Positions 44,064 through 52,485 of a stretch of 64,000 nt of DNA are shown one piece after another (positions within the stretch are counted from its first letter, which is position 1; each line of letters begins with the position of its first letter). Position numbers and translations under genes: made by a program. This DNA comes from UBA4744 sp963717135 (lineage in GTDB: Bacteria > Actinomycetota > Acidimicrobiia > Spongiisociales > UBA4744), in contig CAVQVN010000002.1 of assembly GCA_963717135.1 (NCBI GenBank), positions 248,001 through 312,000 on the forward strand, in the 5' to 3' direction. A model generated the notes under the pieces. That model had not been told where the DNA came from, ran no database searches, and saw only the letters and a list, made by a program, of their open reading frames with translations.

Positions 44064-44347
44064 CAGCGGGTTGCCCTCCAAACGATGATGCCGGCCACAC
44101 CGGCGGAAACCAGCGCCGAAGAAAACAGCGCCAGCGCGGTCCACAATCCGCCCTCGGGAAAGACCTCGATCAAGAAACGCATCCCGGCCGTTGCCAGAAG
44201 AATGACCCCAATGGCGATCAACACCCCGGCTCCCACGCTCAAACCGGCAACTTTGCCGAGTCGTTTGGCGGGTTCGAGGGTCTCCTGACGAAGGTACTCC
44301 TTCGACAGCTGGATGAGTTCTCCAGCCATCTGGGGCAGTTCATTCAT
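44063..44347 (-). CDS. Phage-holin-like (holin-X/DUF1469) membrane protein
   Basis: 94 aa from ATG 44347. An amphipathic N-terminus (ELPQMAGELIQLSKEYLRQETLEPAKRLGK) precedes two membrane helices (LSVGAGVLIAIGVILLATAGM; LWTALALFSSALVSAGVAGIIVW). This pattern is the Actinobacteria holin-X / YqjE group, which is chromosomal and not evidence of a prophage. Confidence 0.8.
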   Translation of the reverse strand: MNELPQMAGELIQLSKEYLRQETLEPAKRLGKVAGLSVGAGVLIAIGVILLATAGMRFLIEVFPEGGLWTALALFSSALVSAGVAGIIVWRATR

Positions 44348-44439
44348 ATTGCTCACGTTGCTTGACTTCCTCGATCTGGGCTCTATGAGGCTACCACTCA
44401 AAACCGATCCCCCGCGACCGGGAGTAGGGTGTTGGCGCC

Positions 44440-45678
44440 ATGGGACAACGCGGTAAACACCGGGAAGCCGGCCTGGAGAACGGGTTCACAGCACTGTGGA
44501 TCGGTCAGACCGTGTCTCTCTTTGGTGACTACGTCGCCTATCTGACCATCCCCCTGTTCCTGAAGGAGCTGACGGAAAGAGCGTTCGACTTCGGATTGAT
44601 ATCGGCTGCCGAGAACATCCCCACCCTGCTTTTCGGGTTTCTCGGCGGAGTTCTCCTCGATCGATTTCGAATACGACCCATCCTGATCATCGGAGACCTC
44701 CTGCGGGCTTCCGCCTTCATCCTCCTTGCGGTTTTCTCGACAAAAGCCGGGTTCCAGACCTGGATGCTTCTCCCGTTCTCGTTTCTCGTTGGGAGCCTGG
44801 CGGCCAGCTTCAATGCAGGACTTCAAGCCTTCCTTCCGGCGGTCGTCGCACCCCGTCTGCTGGCTACCGCCAACAGCCGCCTATCACTCTCCCAACAGCT
44901 GGCTTTCCTTCTTGGCCCGCTCACCGGCGGTTTGCTAGTTGCTTCATTCGGTTTTCCCGCCGCCTTCACCTTCAACGCTCTCACCTTCATCGTCTCGGCC
45001 GTTTCCTTCTTCTACATTCGCGGTCCGGTAGATCGCCGGCTGCCCACCGAGAGACGGCTCTGGCTCGAGGTACGGGAAGGCTGGCTGCATCTCTGGCGAG
45101 ACACCCGGATTCGCTTGACAACGCTGGCCGGATCGATCGGCAATTTTGTCACCGGATTTCTCGAAGCCGCCCTGGTTTTGATCGGAGCCCAGATCCTCGG
45201 TACCGACGATCCCGCTCGGCTTGGGTTGTTCGTCGTTGGAATGGGAATCGGCGGTCTGATCGGCGCCTTCACGGCGGCGGCGGTAATCCGGATCATCGGG
45301 ATCGGTAGAGCCTTCATCGCGGGACTGACGCTGTTCGGCACTTCGCTTTTCTCGGTGACCTTCGCTACCGGCATGCTCACCGTGACGACCATTCTGGTGG
45401 TCGCCTTCATGGGTCTCGTGTGGGCGAACGTGTCGATGACCACGATGCGACAGCTGTACACACCCGATCACCTGCTCGGACGGGTGACCGCCACGGCTCG
45501 GGCCATCGCCTGGGGAACCCTGCCGGTTGGAGCTCTCTTCGGAACTGCCCTGGCCGACCGAATCGGGTTGCTGACCATCGTCAGGGTGGGACCCGTCTTC
45601 ATTGTTGCGTTCGCGCTCTTCCTGATCTCGACGGCTGTCTGGAATGCCAAAAACGTCAAGGATCAGGTCCCGGAGTAG
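44440..45678 (+). CDS. Major facilitator superfamily transporter
   Basis: 412 aa with about 12 membrane helices, MFS_3 (enterobactin exporter-like) type. The signature ENIPTLLFGFLGGVLLDRFRIRP is the loop-2 motif. A TAGGGT hexamer lies 9 nt before the ATG. Likely an exporter; substrate unknown. Its 3' end overlaps the convergent membrane-protein gene by 23 nt. Confidence 0.92.
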   Translation: MGQRGKHREAGLENGFTALWIGQTVSLFGDYVAYLTIPLFLKELTERAFDFGLISAAENIPTLLFGFLGGVLLDRFRIRPILIIGDLLRASAFILLAVFSTKAGFQTWMLLPFSFLVGSLAASFNAGLQAFLPAVVAPRLLATANSRLSLSQQLAFLLGPLTGGLLVASFGFPAAFTFNALTFIVSAVSFFYIRGPVDRRLPTERRLWLEVREGWLHLWRDTRIRLTTLAGSIGNFVTGFLEAALVLIGAQILGTDDPARLGLFVVGMGIGGLIGAFTAAAVIRIIGIGRAFIAGLTLFGTSLFSVTFATGMLTVTTILVVAFMGLVWANVSMTTMRQLYTPDHLLGRVTATARAIAWGTLPVGALFGTALADRIGLLTIVRVGPVFIVAFALFLISTAVWNAKNVKDQVPE

Positions 45679-46072
45679 GTCGCCACAAACGTCCCTCGGG
45701 CTCCGACCGGCGCCTCCACCAGAGCGGCTCGGGGAAGGGTCGCAACACATCGGAAAGCGGTATCCGGCGATACGGACCCCGCACCCATCCGTGGACGCCC
45801 AGAGCGAGCAAAGGCAACGAGAACACAATGATGTTCAGGGGCCGGGTACGGGCCTTACGAACACATTGTTCCTGGATCCAGGGCGTGTGGATCTCCTCGC
45901 CGAACTCCCCGTTCACCAGAATCGAGAACGGCTCCCCACAATCCACGTAGACCTTGGCCACTTCCCCCTGTGAGCGCACCCAACCGGTCTGATATCGGAG
46001 CGGCCAGATCAGGAAGAGAGCGGCTAGTGCCGCACCCAGCAGAATTGCAGCCAGACCGCCCCGTCGGTACAC
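45656..46072 (-). CDS. Membrane protein of unknown function
   Basis: 138 aa from GTG 46072 (a TTG at 46078 is also possible). A first helix (GLAAILLGAALAALFLIWPL) is followed by an extracytoplasmic domain with two cysteines (VYVDCGEPF, IQEQCVRK), then a second helix (IIVFSLPLLALGVHGWV) and a Pro/Arg-rich tail. GTG is favoured because TAACGT lies 6 nt before it. Confidence 0.65.
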   Translation of the reverse strand: MYRRGGLAAILLGAALAALFLIWPLRYQTGWVRSQGEVAKVYVDCGEPFSILVNGEFGEEIHTPWIQEQCVRKARTRPLNIIVFSLPLLALGVHGWVRGPYRRIPLSDVLRPFPEPLWWRRRSEPEGRLWRPTPGPDP

Positions 46073-46078
46073 ACACAA

Positions 46079-46084
46079 ACGTTA
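46079..46084 (-). promoter_or_regulatory. Putative -10 element for leaderless membrane-protein gene
   Basis: TAACGT on the minus strand ends 6 nt before the GTG at 46072, the same geometry as at ispH and pafA. Confidence 0.4.
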
Positions 46085-46104
46085 CCGGTGTGCGGATCGG
46101 TGAG

Positions 46105-47565
46105 CTATCCGACCGGGAGATCGGCAGGTTCCTCGAGAACCTCCCAGATTCCGGTCCGTAAGAACTCATCGATCGAGGCGGCCGCGGTTCTTCCCGCCCC
46201 CATGGCCAGAATCACCGTCGCCCCGCCGGTCACGATGTCGCCTCCCGCGAACACGCCGACCTTGGTAGTCCGTCCCGTGGTCTCGTCGGTCACGAGCGTT
46301 CCCCAGCGGGTCTGATCGAGATCCGGGGTCGTCTTGGGGAGCAATGGGTTCGGACTGTTTCCGATGGCCACGACGGCCACGTCGATCTTCTCTTCCCACT
46401 CGCTGCCCGGAACTGGAATTGGGCGTCGCCGGCCGCCCTCATCGGGTTCACCAAGCTCCATCCGCTGCAAGCGAACCGATTGCAGGAAGCCCTCGGCATC
46501 ACCGGCAAACTCGACCGGCGTCGCCAGCATGTCGAACCGAACACCTTCCTGACGGGCATGATGAACTTCTTCTCGGCGAGCCGGCATCTCTTCTTCCGAC
46601 CGCCGGTAGATGATCGACGCCTGGGCGGCCCCCAATCGCACCGAAGTCCGAACCGCGTCCATTGCCGTGTTACCGCCGCCAAACACCGCGACATTCCGAC
46701 CCCGCAGGTCGAGCAGCGGAGTGTCGGAATCGGGCAGGTAGGCCTTCATCAGGTTGACCCGCGTGAGGAACTCGTTGGCGGAATAGACCCCGATCAGATT
46801 CTCGCCGGGGATCCGGGGAAACCTCGGCAGGCCGGCTCCCACTCCGAGGAACACTGCGTCAAAACCCTCCTCCTCGAGAAGGTTGTCGATCGAGTCCATC
46901 ATCCCGATGACGGCGTTGGTCACGAACTCCACACCCATCAGCTCGAGCTGAGCGATTTCCTTCCGGACGATCTCCTTGGGCAGGCGGAATTCGGGAATGC
47001 CGTAGACGAGCACGCCGCCCAATTCGTGGAGTGCCTCGAAGACTGTGACCTCGTGGCCCAGCCGGGCCAGATCGGTCGCGCAGGCCAGGCCGGCGGGTCC
47101 GCTCCCAACTACCGCAACCCGCTTGCCGGTACGCCGGGCAGGCGGCGACACAGTCATGAGATCGTTTTCGCGTTCGTAGTCGGCGACAAAGCGTTCCAGG
47201 GCACCGATGGCGATCGCTTTGCCCTTGCGATCGAGCACGCAGGCGCCTTCGCACTGGTTTTCCTGCGGGCAGACCCTACCGCAGATCGCCGGAAGCGAAT
47301 TGTCCTGTTTGATCACTTTGGCTGCTTGATCGAACTGTCCTTCGGCAAGCAAGTCGATGAAATCGGTGATCTGGATGTTGACCGGACATCCAGCAATGCA
47401 GGCGGGGCGCTTGCACATCAAACACCGCCGGGCCTCCTCGATGGCGAGGTCGGGAGTCAGTCCGAGATTGACCTCCGTGAACGTCCGGCGCCGCGCCTCA
47501 GCATCCTGCTCGGGCATGGCCACCCGCTCCATCTGCATGCGCTGTCGGCCGGTCAGTTCGTTCAC
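46105..47565 (-). CDS. NfnB/SudA-like NAD(P)-dependent flavoprotein (GltD family)
   Basis: 486 aa from GTG 47565, overlapping the partner gene stop (GTGA). Two N-terminal 4Fe-4S motifs (CLMCKRPACIAGCP; CGRVCPQENQCEGAC), FAD-binding GSGPAGLACATDLARLGH and NAD(P)-binding GGGNTAMDA. The small subunit of glutamate synthase shares this fold, but no GltB-like large subunit is near, and the neighbour is the NfnA-type subunit. Together they likely form NADH-dependent ferredoxin:NADP oxidoreductase or sulfide dehydrogenase. Confidence 0.9.
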   Translation of the reverse strand: MNELTGRQRMQMERVAMPEQDAEARRRTFTEVNLGLTPDLAIEEARRCLMCKRPACIAGCPVNIQITDFIDLLAEGQFDQAAKVIKQDNSLPAICGRVCPQENQCEGACVLDRKGKAIAIGALERFVADYERENDLMTVSPPARRTGKRVAVVGSGPAGLACATDLARLGHEVTVFEALHELGGVLVYGIPEFRLPKEIVRKEIAQLELMGVEFVTNAVIGMMDSIDNLLEEEGFDAVFLGVGAGLPRFPRIPGENLIGVYSANEFLTRVNLMKAYLPDSDTPLLDLRGRNVAVFGGGNTAMDAVRTSVRLGAAQASIIYRRSEEEMPARREEVHHARQEGVRFDMLATPVEFAGDAEGFLQSVRLQRMELGEPDEGGRRRPIPVPGSEWEEKIDVAVVAIGNSPNPLLPKTTPDLDQTRWGTLVTDETTGRTTKVGVFAGGDIVTGGATVILAMGAGRTAAASIDEFLRTGIWEVLEEPADLPVG

Positions 47566-48413
47566 GATGAAACTCCGGCTACATGACCGTGAATCGCGTT
47601 CCATTCTTCCAGGCTGCGTTCCTCGAAAGCCCGATAGGCCCGATTCCGCCGATTCAGGAGTTCGAAATCAACCAGATGCGCATCAAACTCCGGACCGTCC
47701 ACGCAGGCGAATTTCATTTCACCAGCCACTTCTACCCGGCAACCCCCGCACATGCCGGTGCCGTCGACCATGATCGGATTGAGACTCACTACCGTCTCGA
47801 TCTGGTGTGGTCGCGTAAGGTCGGCGACCGCTTTCATCATCGGGATGGGGCCGATGGCGAGCACCAGATTGATCGGAGGCCCAGAATCGATGAGATCCGC
47901 GAGTTTGCCCGTCACGAAACCGTGGTACCCGTAGGAACCGTCGTCGGTGGTTGGGAAAACCTCATCCACGACCGCTCTCATCTCTTCTTCGAGGATGACG
48001 TACTCGCGGCTTCGGCCTCCGATGATGGCCACGACCCGGTTCCCGGCTTGTTTCAAGGCGGCCGCGGTCGGATAGGCGATCGCCGTTCCCACGCCGCCCC
48101 CGATAGCGACCACGTTCCCATAGTTCTCGATCCGGGAGGGCATCCCCAGAGGTCCCGCCACATCCGGAATGTGGTCGCCTTCGACCGCGGTGTTCAACTG
48201 GCGAGTGGTCTTGCCGACCCCCTGGCAGATGAGGGCAATCCATCCCTCCCCGGGGTCGGCATCGGCGATGGTGAGGGGTATCCGCTCTCCGTTCGACGTC
48301 GCCCGAACAATGACAAACTGACCGGGTTTCCTGCGCAGAGCGATCTTGGGCGCCTGCACTCTGAGATACCGGATATCGGGCGCCAGATTCCGTGCTTCGA
48401 GAACCTCGAACAT
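47562..48413 (-). CDS. NfnA/SudB-like FAD/2Fe-2S subunit
   Basis: 283 aa. FNR-type FAD domain (RRKPGQFVIVRATSNGERIPLTIAD), NAD-binding region (VVAIGGGVGTAIAYPTAAALK) and a C-terminal 2Fe-2S motif (DGTGMCGGCRVEV...FACVDGPEFDAHLVDF), the layout of NfnA and sulfide dehydrogenase beta. NfnAB bifurcates electrons between NADH, ferredoxin and NADPH; whether this one does cannot be told from sequence alone. Confidence 0.92.
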   Translation of the reverse strand: MFEVLEARNLAPDIRYLRVQAPKIALRRKPGQFVIVRATSNGERIPLTIADADPGEGWIALICQGVGKTTRQLNTAVEGDHIPDVAGPLGMPSRIENYGNVVAIGGGVGTAIAYPTAAALKQAGNRVVAIIGGRSREYVILEEEMRAVVDEVFPTTDDGSYGYHGFVTGKLADLIDSGPPINLVLAIGPIPMMKAVADLTRPHQIETVVSLNPIMVDGTGMCGGCRVEVAGEMKFACVDGPEFDAHLVDFELLNRRNRAYRAFEERSLEEWNAIHGHVAGVSS

Positions 48414-48518
48414 ACCCCGTCCAATCAGCTCGTGCCGTCCTTACTAGTTTCCTCCACCCGGAGGTCGTTTTGACAGGGACTTAGTACCCCAGTACGAGGG
48501 TCTGCGGACCCGATGCGG

Positions 48519-48752
48519 CTAGGCGGAGGCTTGCCAGGGGTCGATCGGCCCCTCGGCCCATTGCTCGGTCGCCGCTTCGGAGGCTTCGACATCGGGGACC
48601 GGCACACTGCCCGGCGCCTCGGGATCCATCAAAGAGCCCACCATGTCGTACCAGAGGGAACCGGTAGCGCAATCCGCGCACAGGAAGACTCGCCGGCCGC
48701 GCGTGATGATCGCTGGCTTCTTCCTGCATCTGGTGCATTGGAAGGTAAACAC
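48519..48752 (-). CDS. Zinc-ribbon protein of unknown function
   Basis: 77 aa from GTG 48752 (AAGGAG 10 nt upstream) or 84 aa from GTG 48773. Two cysteine pairs (CTRC, CADC) spaced by 18 residues form a zinc ribbon; the rest is acidic and low-complexity (PEAPGSVPVPDVEASEAATEQW). Function unknown. Confidence 0.6.
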   Translation of the reverse strand: MFTFQCTRCRKKPAIITRGRRVFLCADCATGSLWYDMVGSLMDPEAPGSVPVPDVEASEAATEQWAEGPIDPWQASA

Positions 48753-48904
48753 GGCTGTCGGGCTCCTTGGCACTTGCGCTTCTCAGTCGTTATCGGCTGC
48801 ACCGTGGTGATTCTGAAACTCGATTTCTCCGGCCCGGTCAATGTTTGGTACACGATCATCGACTCAACCGGGGTGCGATAAGATGGACGCGCTAGGGGGA
48901 TACC

Positions 48905-49213
48905 ATCGCCGAATATGAAGCCCGTATTCAGAATCAGGGAGATCCGTCCTCGGGTCTGCCGATCCACATCCAGATCGAGAATCAGCGCATGCGGATATGG
49001 GCAGGGCCGAGCCGGCTGGGCTCCTGGCCGCTCGAGGAGGTCTCGGTCGAGCGACTGACCCCGTTCCGGTTCCGCGTCACAGTCGACGGCGACCCGATGA
49101 TCGTAACTCCGGACGATCCGACTGGGTTCGCCGCTACCACCGGCGCCTTTGTCGATGTGCGGCCGGCGCGATTCGGACTGGCCGACCGGATCCGGACCAG
49201 CCGCGAGGCTTAA
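48905..49213 (+). CDS. Protein of unknown function, apparent ATC start
   Basis: 102 aa if translation starts at ATC 48905; only 74 aa from the first ATG (48989). The frame upstream of 48989 is open and clearly coding (AEYEARIQNQGDPSSGLPIHIQIENQ), an in-frame TAG lies at 48893, and no ATG, GTG or TTG occurs between. AGGGGG sits 6-7 nt before the ATC. Motifs RIWAGPSRLGSWPLEEVSVERL and PDDPTGFA look like a conserved small actinobacterial family. Convergent with the VIT gene. Confidence 0.65.
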   Translation: MAEYEARIQNQGDPSSGLPIHIQIENQRMRIWAGPSRLGSWPLEEVSVERLTPFRFRVTVDGDPMIVTPDDPTGFAATTGAFVDVRPARFGLADRIRTSREA

Positions 49214-49938
49214 CCGACCAGCCGATCGAACAAGACCCCCACGCCGTAGGCCAAACCGCCGCCACCGGCGGCCACCAACAGGTTCTCGACGGCTGCCCGA
49301 AGCGGATCCCCCCTGGTGGCCCAGGTCTTGACGGCTCCCACCACCAACAAACCCAACACCGCGCCGATGGTTGCAATCCACAGTCCGGTCGAGGCGCTCG
49401 ACACGAAGGCAAAGGGAATCACCGAGGGCATCGACCCCGCCAGGAATAATCCACCCGACATCCACATCGCCCGGTAAGGGGATCGCCGTTCGGTCTCGAC
49501 CACACCGAACTCGAGAGCCGTCATGACCTTCAGCAGAGCGTCATCGTCCTCCCCGAAATGGGAAACCACCTCGTCGCGCAGCGGACCATCCAAGCCTATG
49601 TCCTCCAACAAGTCGCTCAACTCGTGCAATTCAGCCTGGCGATAGTCGCGGATATGCTCCTTCTCGAGGGCAAGCTCTCCCTCGAAGACTTCTTCCTGGG
49701 TCTTGGTGGCGATGTACTCTCCGGATGCCATCGAGATGGCTCCGGCGATCGCGCCGGCCACTCCCGTCAGCAGGACGTTGCGGGTGGTCATACCACCGCC
49801 CACGACTCCGGCGACCAGCAGGAACATCGAGACAAGACCATCGTTGACACCGAGGATGATGTCGCGGAGGTACTGGCGGTTGCGTCCCAGATGCTGAGTG
49901 AAAGAAGGGCTGCTCTGGTACTCCGGTCTATTTGCCAT
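49210..49938 (-). CDS. VIT1/CCC1 family transporter
   Basis: 242 aa. N-terminal YLRDIILGVNDGLVSMFLLVAGV and ASGEYIATKTQEEV are VIT signatures, and a cytoplasmic metal-binding helix pair (ELALEKEHIRDYRQAELHELSDLLEDIG) lies between. Five membrane helices in total. Members move Fe2+ or Mn2+ out of the cytosol. A TACAAT hexamer lies 8 nt before the ATG. Confidence 0.93.
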   Translation of the reverse strand: MANRPEYQSSPSFTQHLGRNRQYLRDIILGVNDGLVSMFLLVAGVVGGGMTTRNVLLTGVAGAIAGAISMASGEYIATKTQEEVFEGELALEKEHIRDYRQAELHELSDLLEDIGLDGPLRDEVVSHFGEDDDALLKVMTALEFGVVETERRSPYRAMWMSGGLFLAGSMPSVIPFAFVSSASTGLWIATIGAVLGLLVVGAVKTWATRGDPLRAAVENLLVAAGGGGLAYGVGVLFDRLVG

Positions 49939-50005
49939 GATCGGTGATTGTAGGTAATCGGCAGCACGCCTGGGAAACGAGTGCGAAATCCACTTTGGGA
50001 ACGGG

Positions 50006-50011
50006 TAGGTT
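50006..50011 (+). promoter_or_regulatory. Putative -10 element for leaderless Rossmann-protein gene
   Basis: TAGGTT ends 6 nt before the GTG at 50018, with no Shine-Dalgarno sequence. Confidence 0.45.
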
Positions 50012-50017
50012 TAGAGC

Positions 50018-51706
50018 GTGCGAGATGAGACCTTCCTGCTGTTGGGTGGAGCAGGCCTGGTAGGAACCCAGGTCGCTCGTCGGATCATCAGTGACCTCGA
50101 ACCCCGCCGGGTGGTCATCGGCGACCTCGTCGAAGAGGGTTCCATCCGGGCGGTTGAAGATCTCCGCAGCCTGTTTCCCCACACCGCCACCGAGATCATC
50201 GGCGAATGGGGCGACGTGTTTCTGCGAGAGTCTTTCTCGCGCCGGCACCGGGACGAACTATTGGAAGATCCGGACGCCCGCGAGGGTATCTTCTCTGATC
50301 TTCTCGGCCCGATCGATGCGGCCTATCAGCAATCCAGCCTGGCCCGTCTCATTCTTCAGCACCGCCCAAACGTGATTGTCGATTGCATCAACACCGCCAC
50401 GGCCATCAGCTACCAGGACGTTTACACCACTTCCATCATCGCCAAACAGACCATCTCGGAGGTTCCTCCCAACAACGATCCGGTCGAGTCGCGGAATAAG
50501 ACCATCCATGATGTGGAAGCACTCATCCTCTCGCAAGCCGTGCCGCAATTGATTCGACACGTATTGATCCTGAGCCGGGCGATGCACGAGGCCGGTACTC
50601 GCCTGTACCTCAAGGTGGGAACGACCGGAACGGGCGGCATGGGGCTCAATATCCCGTATACGCACAGCGAGGACCGTCCGTCCGCCAAGCTCATGACCAA
50701 GACTTCAGTTGCGTTTGCCCATACCGGATTGCTGTTCCTGTTGGCCCGCACTCATGGCGAACCGGTGGTCAAAGAGGTCAAACCGGCGGCACTTATCGGT
50801 TTCTCGGCGGTTGAGTACCGGACGGTGCTGGAACGCGGCGAACCGCTGCACCTCTACGCAGCCCAGACGATCCCCGTCGATAGCCAAATCGAACTTCGGG
50901 TAGCGACCTCGAATTTCGAGCGCCGCGCCGACCTCCAGCTTCCGGTCGTCGATACCGGCGAAAACGGCGTGTTCACCAAAGGTGAGTTCGAGGCCATCAC
51001 CTCAATCGGCCAGATGGAGTACGTAACTCCTGAAGAGGTGGCTCACACCTGCATACAGGAAATCGTGGGCGGGAATACCGGTCGGGACGTCATCGGAGCG
51101 ATCGACGGGTCATTGCTGGGCTCTTCCTATCGGGCCGGAATTCTGCGCTCCAGTGCGATGGACAACCTCGCCCGTCTCGAGGCGGAGACCGGAACGCACA
51201 GCGTTGCGCTCGGTCAGCTCGGACCACCGGAGCTATCCAAGTTGCTCTGGGAGGCCGAGCTGTTGAGGCTCGCCTACCGCACCCTCCCCCGGGTATTGGC
51301 TTCCACACCGTCGGAAATCTCCAACGCGCTCACCCGCATCCTTGAAGATCGAGTCGACCTGCGCGACACCATCACTTCATTGGGTCTTCCGATTCTCACG
51401 GCCGACGGCCGGAATCTGATTCGCGGGCCGTTTGTGCGAATCCCCGAAGTAGCGGGGGCCCGGAACGTGACGATAACCGAGCAGGATCGGGACGCCTGGG
51501 CTCGCAAAGGCTGGATCGACCTCCGCCCCGAGAGTCTCGCCGTTTGGCAGCAGCGCATCACTGCCATGCGGGAAGCGCGGGGCGGCCAGGCGTTGCGTGG
51601 ATCGGCGGCCGCCAGCCAGGAGGCTTACGTTCAGGAAGAAATCCACATCGGTACGGTGGCGGCCTGGATTCTGGCCAACGAACATGACGGCTTCCGGATC
51701 AAATAG
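50018..51706 (+). CDS. Large Rossmann-fold (SDR-like) protein of unknown function
   Basis: 562 aa. The N-terminus has an NAD(P)-binding glycine motif (LLLGGAGLVGTQVARRI), then SDR-like segments (NVIVDCINTATAISYQDVY; KVGTTGTGGMGLNIPYTHSEDRPS). No YxxxK catalytic pair is obvious, and the C-terminal 250 residues match nothing I recognise. It starts with a leaderless GTG. A reductase or epimerase role is possible but not shown. Confidence 0.75.
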   Translation: MRDETFLLLGGAGLVGTQVARRIISDLEPRRVVIGDLVEEGSIRAVEDLRSLFPHTATEIIGEWGDVFLRESFSRRHRDELLEDPDAREGIFSDLLGPIDAAYQQSSLARLILQHRPNVIVDCINTATAISYQDVYTTSIIAKQTISEVPPNNDPVESRNKTIHDVEALILSQAVPQLIRHVLILSRAMHEAGTRLYLKVGTTGTGGMGLNIPYTHSEDRPSAKLMTKTSVAFAHTGLLFLLARTHGEPVVKEVKPAALIGFSAVEYRTVLERGEPLHLYAAQTIPVDSQIELRVATSNFERRADLQLPVVDTGENGVFTKGEFEAITSIGQMEYVTPEEVAHTCIQEIVGGNTGRDVIGAIDGSLLGSSYRAGILRSSAMDNLARLEAETGTHSVALGQLGPPELSKLLWEAELLRLAYRTLPRVLASTPSEISNALTRILEDRVDLRDTITSLGLPILTADGRNLIRGPFVRIPEVAGARNVTITEQDRDAWARKGWIDLRPESLAVWQQRITAMREARGGQALRGSAAASQEAYVQEEIHIGTVAAWILANEHDGFRIK

Positions 51707-51720
51707 TTGCAGGTTGCTGG
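51707..51720. repeat. Short heptad pair after a stop codon
   Basis: TTGCAGG followed by TTGCTGG directly after the TAG of the Rossmann gene. Only two units, so this may be chance, but the position next to a stop codon matches the other heptad arrays. Confidence 0.3.
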
Positions 51721-51815
51721 ATCGGATATGCCTGGTCGTGACCGACCGGCGTGACTTACCGGCTCGAGGGGCCCGGGTCGCTTCCTGATTAACGTGCACC
51801 GGGACGAAGGTACCT

Positions 51816-52100
51816 ATGGATACTGCCCCACCGGACAATCGCGCAGACCGACCCGCAGCGGAATCCGCGCGGGACGTCGCCAAGCTGGTGATCGAACACC
51901 CCATCCCTCTCTACGACCCGGCCTGGCTCAGACGGCTTCACAACCGCTGTCTGTGGGACGGAGGTACCCGGACCACCCGATCGGACTTCTGCAGCCCCCG
52001 GTGCGAGGAGCGCTATGGGGATTGGGAAAACCACACCACGCACGCCATTGTGGGACGCGAACCTCTCCAGACATTTTTCGAACAAGGACGGGAGATCTGA
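51816..52100 (+). CDS. Small protein with a degenerate zinc motif
   Basis: 94 aa with GAAGG before the ATG. The region LHNRCLWDGGTRTTRSDFCSPRCEERYGDWE resembles a CxxC...FCSxxC zinc ribbon in which the second Cys is Asp (CLWD). Upstream of the thioesterase gene by 1 nt, so co-expression is likely. Function unknown. Confidence 0.55.
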   Translation: MDTAPPDNRADRPAAESARDVAKLVIEHPIPLYDPAWLRRLHNRCLWDGGTRTTRSDFCSPRCEERYGDWENHTTHAIVGREPLQTFFEQGREI

Positions 52101-52101
52101 A

Positions 52102-52485
52102 GTGACGAGCACGATCATGAGCGGAGCTCGCGGAACTCATGCGGCGCGAGTATCAGAAGAGGACACTGCCATCCAAATGGGCAGCGGTGACGTCCCGGTC
52201 CTGGCCACACCGCGAGTAATCGCCTGGATGGAAGCGGCCGCGGTGGCGGCTTTGCACGGATTGCCGGTCGAGATGACCAGTGTCGGCATCCACGTTTCGG
52301 TGGATCACACGACCCCCACCCTGGTCGGCGCCGAGGTCCGCGCCGAAGCAGAAGTGAGGATGGTGGAAGGCAAGCGCATCGAGTTCGATGTGCGGGCTTT
52401 TGAGGGAGACGGCATCATCGCCGGGGGGACGCACACCCGAGTGGTCGTGGACCGCCAGCGGTTCCTGGCCAGAGCTCAAGGTTGA
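52102..52485 (+). CDS. Hotdog-fold thioesterase-like protein
   Basis: 127 aa from GTG 52102, GGAG 7 nt upstream. The order of conserved segments (LATPRVIAWMEAAAVAAL; GIHVSVDHTTPTLVGAEVRAEAEV; GGTHTRVVVD) is that of the fluoroacetyl-CoA thioesterase/TtlL-like hotdog group. Substrate unknown. Its 3' end overlaps the convergent amidase gene by 10 nt. Confidence 0.85.
   Translation: MTSTIMSGARGTHAARVSEEDTAIQMGSGDVPVLATPRVIAWMEAAAVAALHGLPVEMTSVGIHVSVDHTTPTLVGAEVRAEAEVRMVEGKRIEFDVRAFEGDGIIAGGTHTRVVVDRQRFLARAQG

Noticed and set aside
44063..44347. Prophage holin
   Set aside because: The holin-X-like protein is a chromosomal actinobacterial family and no phage structural, lysis or integrase genes lie nearby; XerD at 14.3 kb is the housekeeping type.
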